Assembly: GCF_900117445.1 (NCBI RefSeq)
Contig: NZ_FPEJ01000003.1
Span: forward strand, 186,001 to 250,000
Reading direction: 5' to 3'
DNA from: Hyphomicrobium sp. NDB2Meth4
GTDB lineage: Bacteria > Pseudomonadota > Alphaproteobacteria > Rhizobiales > Hyphomicrobiaceae
DNA: 64,000 bases
Shown here piece after piece: positions 8,952 through 16,024 of the stretch (positions are counted from its first letter, which is position 1; every line of letters begins with the position of its first letter). The notes below the pieces were generated by a model. That model saw nothing but the letters and a program-made list of their open reading frames with translations. It did no database searches and had not been told where the DNA came from. The position numbers and the translations under genes were made by a program.

Positions 8952-9290
8952 TCAGGCGGATTTGCGAACGATTTCCTTCGATTGCCGAGCCGGCTGGTCG
9001 GCATTCGAACCCGGGGTCAATCGCTCGCGTTTTGTCTTGAACGTCAGCAGCTTATTGCGCGTCGTGGCACTCAGGGTGGGCGAGATCAGGCCCTTTTTCT
9101 CCAGCTCGTCGACCTTGTTGTAGATCGTCTCGACGGCAACAGGGGCGCAGCTGCAGCAGTTCATGCGCTTGGCGAGGTGGCGGAAAACCACGCCTGGCGT
9201 CGGGATCGGGGCGTTGGGAGCATTCAAAATCTCCACGAGCGCCGTCTCGACATCCCGGTCAGTTATGACAGTGCACGAACAAACGATCAT
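8952..9290 (-). CDS. Bfd-like (2Fe-2S) bacterioferritin-associated ferredoxin
   Basis: A 112-residue protein with the Bfd-type cluster pattern: C4 and C6 in VCSCTVITDRDV and C45/C48 in NCCSCAP, followed by the second conserved helix. Bfd reduces and mobilises iron from bacterioferritin. The spacing between the two cysteine pairs (38 residues) is longer than in the E. coli protein because of a proline-rich insertion (residues 24-33). The C-terminal 45 residues are a basic extension absent from short Bfd proteins. Position just upstream of bfr fits the role. Confidence 0.85.
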   Translation of the reverse strand: MIVCSCTVITDRDVETALVEILNAPNAPIPTPGVVFRHLAKRMNCCSCAPVAVETIYNKVDELEKKGLISPTLSATTRNKLLTFKTKRERLTPGSNADQPARQSKEIVRKSA

Positions 9291-9448
9291 CGCCAGCTTC
9301 CCTGCCGCGCGTTTTTATCTAAGGCTGCGCGTGCCTTATTTATGGAAACGATCACTCAACTTTTGAAGGGAAGCGCCTTCGAGTCAAGGCCTCAAAAGAA
9401 GTAAAATCACGTGGTCTGAGCGTTATTTCTCGCAATCGGGCCCGTTAA

Positions 9449-9940
9449 CTAAACTGGACGCTGCGGCGCTGACTGCTGCGAACCCCGGCGCGTGCGACTT
9501 CCGCCCGCCTTCTGGCTGCCCTTACCTGTACGGCCGCCCGAGTCCCGCCCCCCTGCCCTGCGGGCAGCACCGGCGGCCATATCCTCGAGCGTATGCTGGT
9601 CCAGAACGCTGATGAACGCGTCGAGCGCGTCGTCGACGATCCGATGCAGGCTCCCGCGCCCGTCATCCTCTTGCTCGTCGTGCCCGAGGCTCTCGATCGA
9701 GCGAACCACGTCCCCGATGCGAATTTGCGACGCAGGGCGCGCCAGACGCACGCCACCATGCCGGCCTCGCACAGAGGCAAGGAACCCGGCCTTCGACAGC
9801 AGATGCACGATCTTGAAGGCGTTCTGCTGCGTAATATCGAGGCGGCCGGCAATATCGCCCACCTTGATCAGCGAACCCTCAGCCGTTGCGCAGTCGATCA
9901 GAATGCGGACTGCGTGACTGGTAGATTTATTTAGGCGCAT
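9449..9940 (-). CDS. Rrf2-family transcriptional regulator without cluster cysteines
   Basis: About 163 residues. The N-terminal winged helix is typical of Rrf2 proteins (NKSTSHAVRILI, DITQQNAFKIVHLLSKAGF, RGRHGGVRLARP). NsrR, RirA and IscR carry three cysteines in the following dimerisation region for an Fe-S cluster; here that region (SLGHDEQEDDGRGSLHRIVDD) has none, and the only cysteine is in helix 1. The last 40 residues are Gly/Arg/Ser-rich and disordered. The start at 9940 is preceded by GAGAG and fits the family; a longer frame to 10015 is possible. Its place beside bfd and bfr suggests iron or redox control, but this is inference. Confidence 0.85.
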   Translation of the reverse strand: MRLNKSTSHAVRILIDCATAEGSLIKVGDIAGRLDITQQNAFKIVHLLSKAGFLASVRGRHGGVRLARPASQIRIGDVVRSIESLGHDEQEDDGRGSLHRIVDDALDAFISVLDQHTLEDMAAGAARRAGGRDSGGRTGKGSQKAGGSRTRRGSQQSAPQRPV

Positions 9941-10303
9941 GCGAATCTGGCTCTCAGACTTGAGACTGATCAGCGTTACGGCATCTTGGGCAAGCTTGGC
10001 AACCACTTCTCCCAATCGCCCATGCTTCTAAAGCAAAAATATCGACTCCGAGAGTCAAATTATCAAGCTAACTGCCGTTCCAGAGCCAAAAAAAGCTCGT
10101 TTTCCCTCCGCCGTTGCGTCCCGGCATCGACCCGCTGTCATGACAATGTCACATGCGGCTTCTGGCACATAGGCCCCGCCGAGGCGCACCCTATTCCGTG
10201 GAGCCCCTGTTCCGGCTGGAACAGCGGTGTCGCCTGGTTCGCCTCATAGTCCAGTTCAACGAAGCCCAAACGGGCCGTGGAGCTGAACCCGCCGGAGACG
10301 ACC
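9941..10303. other. Divergent regulatory region between Rrf2 gene and motif gene 1
   Basis: This 363-base gap holds no convincing gene. It contains a perfect 10-base palindrome TGTCATGACA at 10136-10145 followed closely by TGTCACA, and the inverted-repeat element at 10208-10223 described separately. It should carry the promoters of the two divergent genes. Confidence 0.6.
10208..10223 (+). promoter_or_regulatory. Shared upstream element, site 1 (TGTTCC-N4-GGAACA)
   Basis: TGTTCC-GGCT-GGAACA is a perfect 6-bp inverted repeat with a 4-base spacer, 80 bases before the ATG of motif gene 1. The same 16-base layout recurs before motif genes 2 and 3 and before the gene at 27998. It is either an operator or part of a promoter. 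Confidence 0.55.
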
Positions 10304-10801
10304 ATGACCAAGCTGCTCGCCATCGCCACCGCATTCATCCTAGCCATCTCGACTTCCGTGACCACCGCCCAAGCCGGCATGCGCGTCGGCATTGGTATCG
10401 GCGTCGGCGCACTGGCGCTCGGCGCCATCGCCAACGCTCACCGCCACCACGAAGCTGAGGAATATCGCGCCCGCAAAAAGTCTCGCACGGTCTACCGTGA
10501 ACGCGAGAAGAGCCCTGCCCGCGCCGCCAAGAAATCGATGAGCAAGCAGCAGCAGACCGCGGAGATCGAGGTCGAGGCCGAGCCCGTCTCCAGCGAAGCA
10601 AGCAGCATCGCCTCCAGCAGCAATGACGCTGCACCGGCGATCACGACCGGCTCGACCGATAAGCCCGCCGAGGCGAAGGCTGAGACCGCATCCCTAGTCT
10701 CGGAAGAAACTCCGGAAGCAAACGATGAAGCCGGCCACGCGATGGATTGCAAAAAGTTCTTCCCCTCCGTCGGCATGACGCTCTCTGTACCCTGCGAGTA
10801 A
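10304..10801 (+). CDS. Exported protein with C-terminal CKKFFPSVGMTLSVPC motif (motif gene 1)
   Basis: 165 residues, no recognised family. A signal peptide (MTKLLAIATAFILAIS to AQA) is followed by a glycine-zipper-like hydrophobic stretch (RVGIGIGVGALALGAIANA), then a basic region, then a long Ser/Ala/Glu-rich disordered segment. The protein ends in DCKKFFPSVGMTLSVPCE, with the two cysteines bracketing 14 residues. The next two genes end almost identically. GGAG lies six bases before the chosen ATG; the earlier start at 10277 would spoil the signal peptide. A strong terminator follows, so this gene can be transcribed alone. The function is unknown; the C-terminal box may be a sorting, anchoring or disulfide-locked binding element. 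Confidence 0.8.
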   Translation: MTKLLAIATAFILAISTSVTTAQAGMRVGIGIGVGALALGAIANAHRHHEAEEYRARKKSRTVYREREKSPARAAKKSMSKQQQTAEIEVEAEPVSSEASSIASSSNDAAPAITTGSTDKPAEAKAETASLVSEETPEANDEAGHAMDCKKFFPSVGMTLSVPCE

Positions 10802-10836
10802 GCTACAACCTCAACGCCACCACCAGACGCTTCGAT

Positions 10837-10867
10837 CGGCCCCGGATCTCCGGGGCCGATTGTCTTT
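10837..10867 (+). terminator. Intrinsic terminator after motif gene 1
   Basis: A 9-bp perfect stem CGGCCCCGG/CCGGGGCCG (10837-10845, 10850-10858) with an ATCT loop is followed by ATTGTCTTTTG. This makes motif gene 1 a separate transcription unit from motif gene 2. Confidence 0.8.
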
Positions 10868-10887
10868 TGCGAGCACGCTCTCGCGCA

Positions 10888-10903
10888 TGTCACGCCAGGA
10901 ACA
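10888..10903 (+). promoter_or_regulatory. Shared upstream element, site 2 (TGTCAC-N4-GGAACA)
   Basis: TGTCAC-GCCA-GGAACA lies 61 bases before the ATG of motif gene 2. The right half-site is identical to site 1; the left half-site matches 4 of 6 positions. A CGTT occurs 18 bases after GGAAC, one base too far for a good EcfG promoter. Confidence 0.5.
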
Positions 10904-10963
10904 GCGCTGCATTCATCACGCGTTCATCATGCTCCGAGCGATGCAATCTGCTCGGGGACTGCA

Positions 10964-11425
10964 ATGAACAAGCTACTGCCGTTGAGTGCCACGCTCATGA
11001 TTTTCGGCTCCTTGCCGATGTCCGCCGCGCTGGCCTGGTGCGATGACGACTGCGTTATCGAAGCACACGAAGCAGCATACGAACGCGCCGCCGCGCGCGA
11101 AGAAGCCGAAGAGGAAGGCTACGTCGTAGAGCAGCAACCGCGTCATCGGCCGCGTCGGGACGAGCCACGACAGGCCGAACAGGCCTACGCGCGTACTCGC
11201 CAAAGCGCTGCAAAGCGCGAGGACGATCAGCCAGTCGCACGTCGGCCCGCCGATAGCAGCTCGCAACCACGGGCAACGGCCAAGATCGAAAATTCATCCA
11301 TCGCCACCAGCGGCACGCGCCTGGCCGAAGGCACCGACGACCGCAGCGGAACGGCGCACCGCGAGGTCGGTTGCAAGACGTTCTTCCCGACGGTCGGCAT
11401 GACGCTTTCCGTTCCCTGCGATTAG
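10964..11425 (+). CDS. Exported protein with C-terminal CKTFFPTVGMTLSVPC motif (motif gene 2)
   Basis: 153 residues. The signal peptide (MNKLLPLSATLMIFG to AALA) is followed by a mature start WCDDDC, so this paralogue has an extra N-terminal cysteine pair. The middle is an Arg/Glu/Ala-rich helical or disordered region. A short block KIENSSIATSG matches TENSSITTAS in motif gene 3 and, more loosely, SEASSIASS in motif gene 1. The C-terminus is GCKTFFPTVGMTLSVPCD. The three proteins therefore share an ENSSI-like block and the terminal Cys box while the rest has diverged. No function is recognised. Confidence 0.78.
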   Translation: MNKLLPLSATLMIFGSLPMSAALAWCDDDCVIEAHEAAYERAAAREEAEEEGYVVEQQPRHRPRRDEPRQAEQAYARTRQSAAKREDDQPVARRPADSSSQPRATAKIENSSIATSGTRLAEGTDDRSGTAHREVGCKTFFPTVGMTLSVPCD

Positions 11426-11453
11426 CGAGCGGACAAAACAAACTCCGACCCGG

Positions 11454-11469
11454 TGTCACAGCAGGAACA
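11454..11469 (+). promoter_or_regulatory. Shared upstream element, site 3 (TGTCAC-N4-GGAACA)
   Basis: TGTCAC-AGCA-GGAACA lies 100 bases before the ATG of motif gene 3. It matches the site at 27909 at 17 of 18 positions over the extended TGTCACAGCMGGAACAGC, although the two are 16 kb apart. Confidence 0.55.
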
Positions 11470-11568
11470 GCACGATTGCACAGGCCCGGCGATGATGCGG
11501 GCACGTTGGGCGCAAGCATCAGACACCGCCCATTCAACCGAAATGCACTCGCATCGTTGGAGGAAACA

Positions 11569-12105
11569 ATGAAATGGTCTCCCCTCGCTCTCATCGCAGC
11601 GATTATCTGCGCCGCCACGACATTCGCTTCGGGCGCTGAAGCAGGCTTCAGGATTCGCCTCGGCTTCGGCGGACCACTCCCCGCTTTCACTGCCCACGGC
11701 AACAGCTATCACGGCGCCCGCGAATATCACCGCAAGCGTTACGTTGCGCGCCACCACGCCAAGAAGCCGAAGGTGCACGTCGCCAAAAAGAAATCTGCCG
11801 AACCCAAGGTCGCGAAAAAGCAGCAACAGGAGAAGGTCGCCGCCAAGCCGGCAACGAAAAAAGCCCTTGCCGTTGCCAAGGCGCCTGCACAGGTTTCAGC
11901 GCCGGCCGACACCGAGAACTCATCCATCACAACCGCGTCTCTGGAAGCCGGCGAGCCCACTGCCGACATCGACAACACTGAGTCGATCGACGTTCAGATT
12001 CCCGAACCCAAGCCCGCAATCAAGCCGGGCAAGCAGGCGAGCAAGCTTGACTGCAAGAAGTTCTTCCCATCCGTCGGCATGACCCTCACTGTGCCATGCG
12101 AATGA
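11569..12105 (+). CDS. Exported Lys/Ala-rich protein with C-terminal CKKFFPSVGMTLTVPC motif (motif gene 3)
   Basis: 178 residues. Signal peptide MKWSPLALIAAIICA to AEA, then a short glycine/hydrophobic block (FRIRLGFGGPLPAF), a His/Tyr/Arg block, and a long Lys/Ala/Pro-rich stretch like those that bind polyanions or span the periplasm (TonB- or histone-like composition). The conserved ENSSI block and the terminal DCKKFFPSVGMTLTVPCE follow. GGAGG sits six bases before the ATG. Downstream, after a stem-loop, comes the DevC-like permease gene in the same direction. The function is unknown; the domain order (signal, linker, Cys box) is the same in all three paralogues. Confidence 0.8.
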   Translation: MKWSPLALIAAIICAATTFASGAEAGFRIRLGFGGPLPAFTAHGNSYHGAREYHRKRYVARHHAKKPKVHVAKKKSAEPKVAKKQQQEKVAAKPATKKALAVAKAPAQVSAPADTENSSITTASLEAGEPTADIDNTESIDVQIPEPKPAIKPGKQASKLDCKKFFPSVGMTLTVPCE

Positions 12106-12123
12106 GAAGATAGCTGATAGATA

Positions 12124-12149
12124 CCGCGGGCCGCCCCGGTGGCTCGCGG
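12124..12149 (+). terminator. Stem-loop after motif gene 3
   Basis: CCGCGGGCC (12124-12132) pairs with GGCTCGCGG (12141-12149) with one mismatch around an 8-base loop. There is no T-tract, so it may only partly terminate, leaving read-through into the ABC exporter genes possible. Confidence 0.45.
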
Positions 12150-12239
12150 CAAATTGGATTGCAACCGGCTTCTGCCGGATCCTTACCAAAGACCGCCACA
12201 AACTCCGGCAATGCATTGCGCCGGGCCAAGGGGAACCAC

Positions 12240-13436
12240 ATGCAGGCGCACGCCAATGTTATGTCGCTGGCCGCCGACGAGCTTCAAGGCAAGCCCAAGA
12301 CCGTCAAAATGGCGGCCAAGCTCGCCTACCGAAACCTGTTTCACGACCGCCTCAGCCTCATCGTCACGCTCACTGGCATCGTCTTCTCGGTCGTTCTGGT
12401 CGCCGTTCAGTGCGGTCTCTACATCGGTTCTGAACGCATGATCGCCGCCATGCTCGATCAGTCGAATGGCGACCTGTGGGTCGTTCCCCTCGGCACCAAG
12501 AGCTTCGATGATCCCTCACTGCTCATCGGCCACGAGAAATATTCCGTGCTTTCGACCACTGGCGTTGCCGGTTCGGAGGAACTCGTCGTCGGATTTGCCG
12601 CCTGGCGCAAACCCAAAGGCGGCACCACCGCCGTGCTGCTCGTCGGCTCCGACCATCAGCAGGGCTCGCTCAAGCCCTGGAACCTGACGCAAGGCAACCT
12701 CGGCGACCTCGATGCCCCATTCACCGTCGCCGCCGACGACACCTATTTCAAGGATCTCGGCATCGACAAGATCGGCGACACCTCCGAGATCAATGGCGTA
12801 CGCGTCCGCATCGCCGCCGTCACGCATGGCATCCGCTCCTTCACCACGCTGCCCTACGTGTTCACCTCGCTGAAGCAGGCCCGCATGCTGCTCGACGCGG
12901 GGAGCAATCAGGCGTCCTACACGCTGGTCTCCGTCGCACCGGGCGCAGACATCGAGACGGTTCGCCAAGACCTCATAGACCGCCTGCAGGATCGCGAGAT
13001 CCTCACCCAGCAGGAGTTCCGCAATCGCTCGGTTGACTACTGGCTGTTCCAGACCGGCGCCGGCTCCGCCCTCATCGCCGGCGCTGCGCTCGGGATGATC
13101 GTCGGCGTTGTCATCGTCGCCCAGACCCTCTACTCGAGCACCAAGGATCACATCAACGAGTTCGCCACCTTGCGTGCACTCGGCGCCTCTGCCGGGTATA
13201 TTCACAAGGTCATTCTCATCCAGGCAATGCTCAGTGCCGTTGTCGGCTATGGCATCGGCATGGTGCTCTCGATGCTCGTCATCTGGGCATCCAAGGACAC
13301 CACACTCTACATCGTCATGACGCCAGGACTGGCGCTGTTGCTTTTCGCTCTCACGATTGGCATGTGCGCTATCGCCGCCGTATCCGCCATCTTCAAAGTC
13401 ACTCGCATCGATCCCGCAGGAGTCTTCAGCCGATGA
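12240..13436 (+). CDS. devC: DevC-like ABC exporter permease (FtsX/MacB type)
   Basis: About 398 residues. One membrane segment near residues 35-55 (SLIVTLTGIVFSVVLVAVQ), a periplasmic domain of about 200 residues, then three membrane segments in the C-terminal FtsX domain. The segment SSTKDHINEFATLRALGAS is the DevC/MacB-type coupling region that contacts the ATPase. Such permeases do not move substrate through the membrane themselves but drive a tripartite periplasmic pump by mechanotransmission. AAGGGGAACCAC precedes the chosen ATG. Its stop overlaps the ATPase start (ATGA). Cyanobacterial DevBCA exports glycolipids; the cargo here is unknown. Confidence 0.88.
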   Translation: MQAHANVMSLAADELQGKPKTVKMAAKLAYRNLFHDRLSLIVTLTGIVFSVVLVAVQCGLYIGSERMIAAMLDQSNGDLWVVPLGTKSFDDPSLLIGHEKYSVLSTTGVAGSEELVVGFAAWRKPKGGTTAVLLVGSDHQQGSLKPWNLTQGNLGDLDAPFTVAADDTYFKDLGIDKIGDTSEINGVRVRIAAVTHGIRSFTTLPYVFTSLKQARMLLDAGSNQASYTLVSVAPGADIETVRQDLIDRLQDREILTQQEFRNRSVDYWLFQTGAGSALIAGAALGMIVGVVIVAQTLYSSTKDHINEFATLRALGASAGYIHKVILIQAMLSAVVGYGIGMVLSMLVIWASKDTTLYIVMTPGLALLLFALTIGMCAIAAVSAIFKVTRIDPAGVFSR

Positions 13437-14278
13437 CCGCTACCAACGACCGCCGTGTGCTTCTCGAGGCCAACGGCATCACCAAGGTGTTCGGCTCGGG
13501 GGCTGGCGAGGTCATGCCGCTCAAGGGCATCGACTTGAAGCTCTACGCCGGCGAGCTCACGTTGCTGATGGGACCATCCGGCTCCGGCAAGACGACGCTG
13601 CTGTCGATCCTCGGCTGCATCCTGTCGCCGACCAAGGGCAGCCTCGTCGTGGCCGACAACTCGACGGAAGGACGAGATGCCGAAGGCTTGGCCAACATCC
13701 GCCGCCAGCACGTCGGCTTCGTGTTTCAGGGTTACAACCTGTTCCCCACGATGACCGCGCGGGAGAACGTGATGCTGGCGCTCGATGTTCGCTCGCGCCC
13801 GGTGGTCGACCCGCCGACGCACGCACTCAATGCATTGAAGGCGGTCGGCCTGGGCCATCGCGCCAACGCCTACCCGGCAAAACTGTCGGGCGGTGAGAAG
13901 CAGCGCGTTGCCATTGCCCGCGCGCTCGCTGGCGCCCCGTCAGTCATCCTGGCCGACGAGCCCACTGCCGCCCTCGACGCCGAGAATGGCCGCGCCGTGA
14001 TGCAGCTTCTTTCCGAGGTCGCAAAAGATCCTTCCCGCGCTGTTCTCGCCGTAACACACGATCACCGCACGCTCGCGTATGCAGATCGTATCGTGCGCAT
14101 CGAGGACGGGAAAATTCACAGCGACGAGCGGCCGAACAAGAGCGCCACACAAGGGTACGACGCCGGTCACGACGCACACGCCATTCAATCCGCTCCGGCG
14201 GCAACCGCCCCGGACGACAAACCATCGACGCCGTCAAAGACCTTCGGCGGCCGTTTCAGGATCAGACGCCATGCTTAA
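13433..14278 (+). CDS. devA: DevA/LolD-like ABC transporter ATPase
   Basis: 281 residues. All ABC ATPase motifs are present: Walker A GPSGSGKTT (near residue 45), Q-loop FVFQGYNLFPTMT, signature LSGGEKQR, Walker B VILADEPTAALD and the switch VTHDHR. It belongs to the MacB/LolD/DevA branch that works with FtsX-type permeases. The C-terminal 60 residues after EDGKIHSDERP are an unusual Ala/Pro/Lys-rich tail not needed for catalysis. The start overlaps the permease stop by four bases and the stop overlaps the next gene by eight, so the three genes form one tightly coupled operon. Confidence 0.93.
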   Translation: MTATNDRRVLLEANGITKVFGSGAGEVMPLKGIDLKLYAGELTLLMGPSGSGKTTLLSILGCILSPTKGSLVVADNSTEGRDAEGLANIRRQHVGFVFQGYNLFPTMTARENVMLALDVRSRPVVDPPTHALNALKAVGLGHRANAYPAKLSGGEKQRVAIARALAGAPSVILADEPTAALDAENGRAVMQLLSEVAKDPSRAVLAVTHDHRTLAYADRIVRIEDGKIHSDERPNKSATQGYDAGHDAHAIQSAPAATAPDDKPSTPSKTFGGRFRIRRHA

Positions 14279-15308
14279 AGCCATTGGTATTGTAGCCGCT
14301 CTTACTGGCGCCGCCGCGCTTGGCTACGTGATGAGTGACAGCTCTTATTTTTCCGGCGACAGCAAGGCCGCAAAAGCCACGGAGAAAACCGGCCCGCAGT
14401 GGGTGGCGGCAGCCCCGGGCCGCGTCGAGCCAGGGTCCGGCGAAGTCCATATCGGCGCCGCCATTCTCGGCCAGGTCGCCGACGTCACCGTGAAGATCAA
14501 CGACAAGGTCGAAGAAGGCGAGCTGCTCATCCGCCTCGACGACGAGGAAGCACGTGCCCGCCTCGCCGCCGCAGAAGCAGAGGCCGGTCTGCGCAAACGC
14601 CAACGCGACGCCGAGCCAGCCACCAGTGGACGCGAGAACGTCACCAAAGGCGAAGACAACGTCTTTTCCGCGGAGCGCGAAGTCATCGGCGCTCGCTTCG
14701 AGCTCGATGCCGCCCTTACCGGCAAGCGTCGTGGCGAAACCACAGACCAGCAACTCGCCGACGCCCGCCGCCGCCTCGCCAAAGCCGAGGAGCGCGTCGA
14801 ACGCGAACGCCTCGCCTATGCCCAGGCCCAGGCGAAAGCCAACCTGCCTTCACCCAACCAGTTTGAATCCGCCCTGACCGCAGCCCGTGCCAACGTCGCG
14901 CTCGCCGCCTCGCAGCTCGACAAGACGCGCATCCGCTCGCCGCGCGCCGGCACCGTGCTGCAGCTCAACGCCAAGAAGGGCGAGATCGTCGCCCCCTCGC
15001 CCGATCAACCGCTCGCTGTCGTTGGCGACATGGCCGTGCTGCACGTCAAGGCCGAGGTCGACGATGGCGACGTTGCCAAGCTCAGGATCGGTCAGAAGGC
15101 CTTCGTGCGCTCGATCAACTATCCCGGCCGCGACTTCGAAGGCACCGTGGTCGACCTGGCGCCCACGATGGCAACGCCGCGCATCTCCGCACGCGGACCG
15201 CGTCGCCCGTCCGACATCGAGGTGCTCGAAATGACGATCAACCTCGAAGGCAACGCCCCGCTGCTGCCCGGCATGCGCGTCGACGCCTTCGTCCGCCCCG
15301 ACAAGTAA
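14271..15308 (+). CDS. devB: DevB/HlyD-like periplasmic adaptor
   Basis: 345 residues. A single N-terminal membrane anchor (about residues 3-20) is followed by a lipoyl/barrel-sandwich half (PGRVEPGSGEVHIGAAILGQV), a long alpha-helical hairpin (about residues 90-215, with heptad-like Ala/Glu/Arg content), the second lipoyl half (KTRIRSPRAGTVLQLNAKKGEIV) and beta-barrel domains. This is the adaptor of a tripartite efflux system that links the inner-membrane DevCA complex to an outer-membrane TolC-like channel. No TolC gene is nearby. The start was placed at 14271 because the upstream extension is only ATPase sequence in another frame. Confidence 0.9.
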   Translation: MLKAIGIVAALTGAAALGYVMSDSSYFSGDSKAAKATEKTGPQWVAAAPGRVEPGSGEVHIGAAILGQVADVTVKINDKVEEGELLIRLDDEEARARLAAAEAEAGLRKRQRDAEPATSGRENVTKGEDNVFSAEREVIGARFELDAALTGKRRGETTDQQLADARRRLAKAEERVERERLAYAQAQAKANLPSPNQFESALTAARANVALAASQLDKTRIRSPRAGTVLQLNAKKGEIVAPSPDQPLAVVGDMAVLHVKAEVDDGDVAKLRIGQKAFVRSINYPGRDFEGTVVDLAPTMATPRISARGPRRPSDIEVLEMTINLEGNAPLLPGMRVDAFVRPDK

Positions 15309-15319
15309 GCGGCTGTCGT

Positions 15320-16024
15320 TTAAGCTGAAAGACCGAGGCGCGCGAACAGATCATCGCGCGCCTTTTTCGTGTCCGCGTCCCACTGCGCCACCTTCGAGGC
15401 AACGAGGTTCGCCTGCGATCGCAAGATCACGCCATCATCGAGCACGCGCAGTCCGTTGGCCGCGAGCGTCGCCCCCGTGGTCGTGATGTCGACGATGAGG
15501 TCGGCCGTGCCCGCAGCCGGTGTGCCCTCGGTAGCGCCAAGGCTCTCGACGATCCGGTAGTCGGCGATCCCTTTCCCCGACAGGAAGCGTCGCGCCAGAT
15601 TGATGTACTTCGTCGCCACGCGGAACGGACGCCCATGCTCGCGCCGGAACGCCACCGCTGCGGCCTCGAGATCGGCCACGGCGTTGACGTCGATCCAGCA
15701 GCTTGGAACCGCCACCACCACGTCCGCGCGTCCGAACCCCAGCGGCTTCAGCAGCGTGACGCGCGTATCCGCATCGACGATGTTCTCGCGGATCAGGTCC
15801 TCTCCGGTCACGCCGATATGCGCGCGCCCGCTGTTCAGCGCCGATACGATCTCCGACGCCGAGATGAACGCGACATCGATCCCATCGAGACCTTCGATCT
15901 CACCACGATAGCCGCGGTCATGACCGACCTTCTTGAGCTTTAGCCCGGACTCCGCCAGGAAGTCGGCCGTCTGCTCCATCAACCGCCCCTTGGACGGCAC
16001 CGCAAAGGTGAGGCGCGCGCTCAT
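15320..16024 (-). CDS. hisG: ATP phosphoribosyltransferase catalytic subunit, short form
   Basis: 234 residues, the short (HisG-S) form, which starts histidine synthesis by joining ATP and PRPP. The N-terminus [11 protein letters not shown], the middle GITGEDL-type segment ([13 protein letters not shown]) and the PRPP loop ([20 protein letters not shown]) are all present. Short forms lack the regulatory C-terminal domain and require HisZ, which is encoded directly upstream with a four-base ATGA overlap. The start at 16024 was chosen from that overlap; the longer open frame upstream is only hisZ in another frame. Confidence 0.97.
   Translation of the reverse strand: MSARLTFAVPSKGRLMEQTADFLAESGLKLKKVGHDRGYRGEIEGLDGIDVAFISASEIVSALNSGRAHIGVTGEDLIRENIVDADTRVTLLKPLGFGRADVVVAVPSCWIDVNAVADLEAAAVAFRREHGRPFRVATKYINLARRFLSGKGIADYRIVESLGATEGTPAAGTADLIVDITTTGATLAANGLRVLDDGVILRSQANLVASKVAQWDADTKKARDDLFARLGLSA
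15337..15367 (+). terminator. Intrinsic terminator of the exporter operon, inside the hisG 3' end
   Basis: A perfect 9-bp stem GGCGCGCGA/TCGCGCGCC (15337-15345, 15354-15362) with an 8-base loop is followed by TTTTT on the plus strand. It lies 28 bases after the adaptor stop and fully inside the last codons of the convergent hisG gene, so the same bases encode HisG residues. Confidence 0.85.

Noticed and set aside
10898-10924. EcfG promoter (GGAAC...CGTT) before motif gene 2
   Set aside because: The spacing is 18 bases instead of 16-17, and the other motif genes with the same GGAAC have no CGTT.
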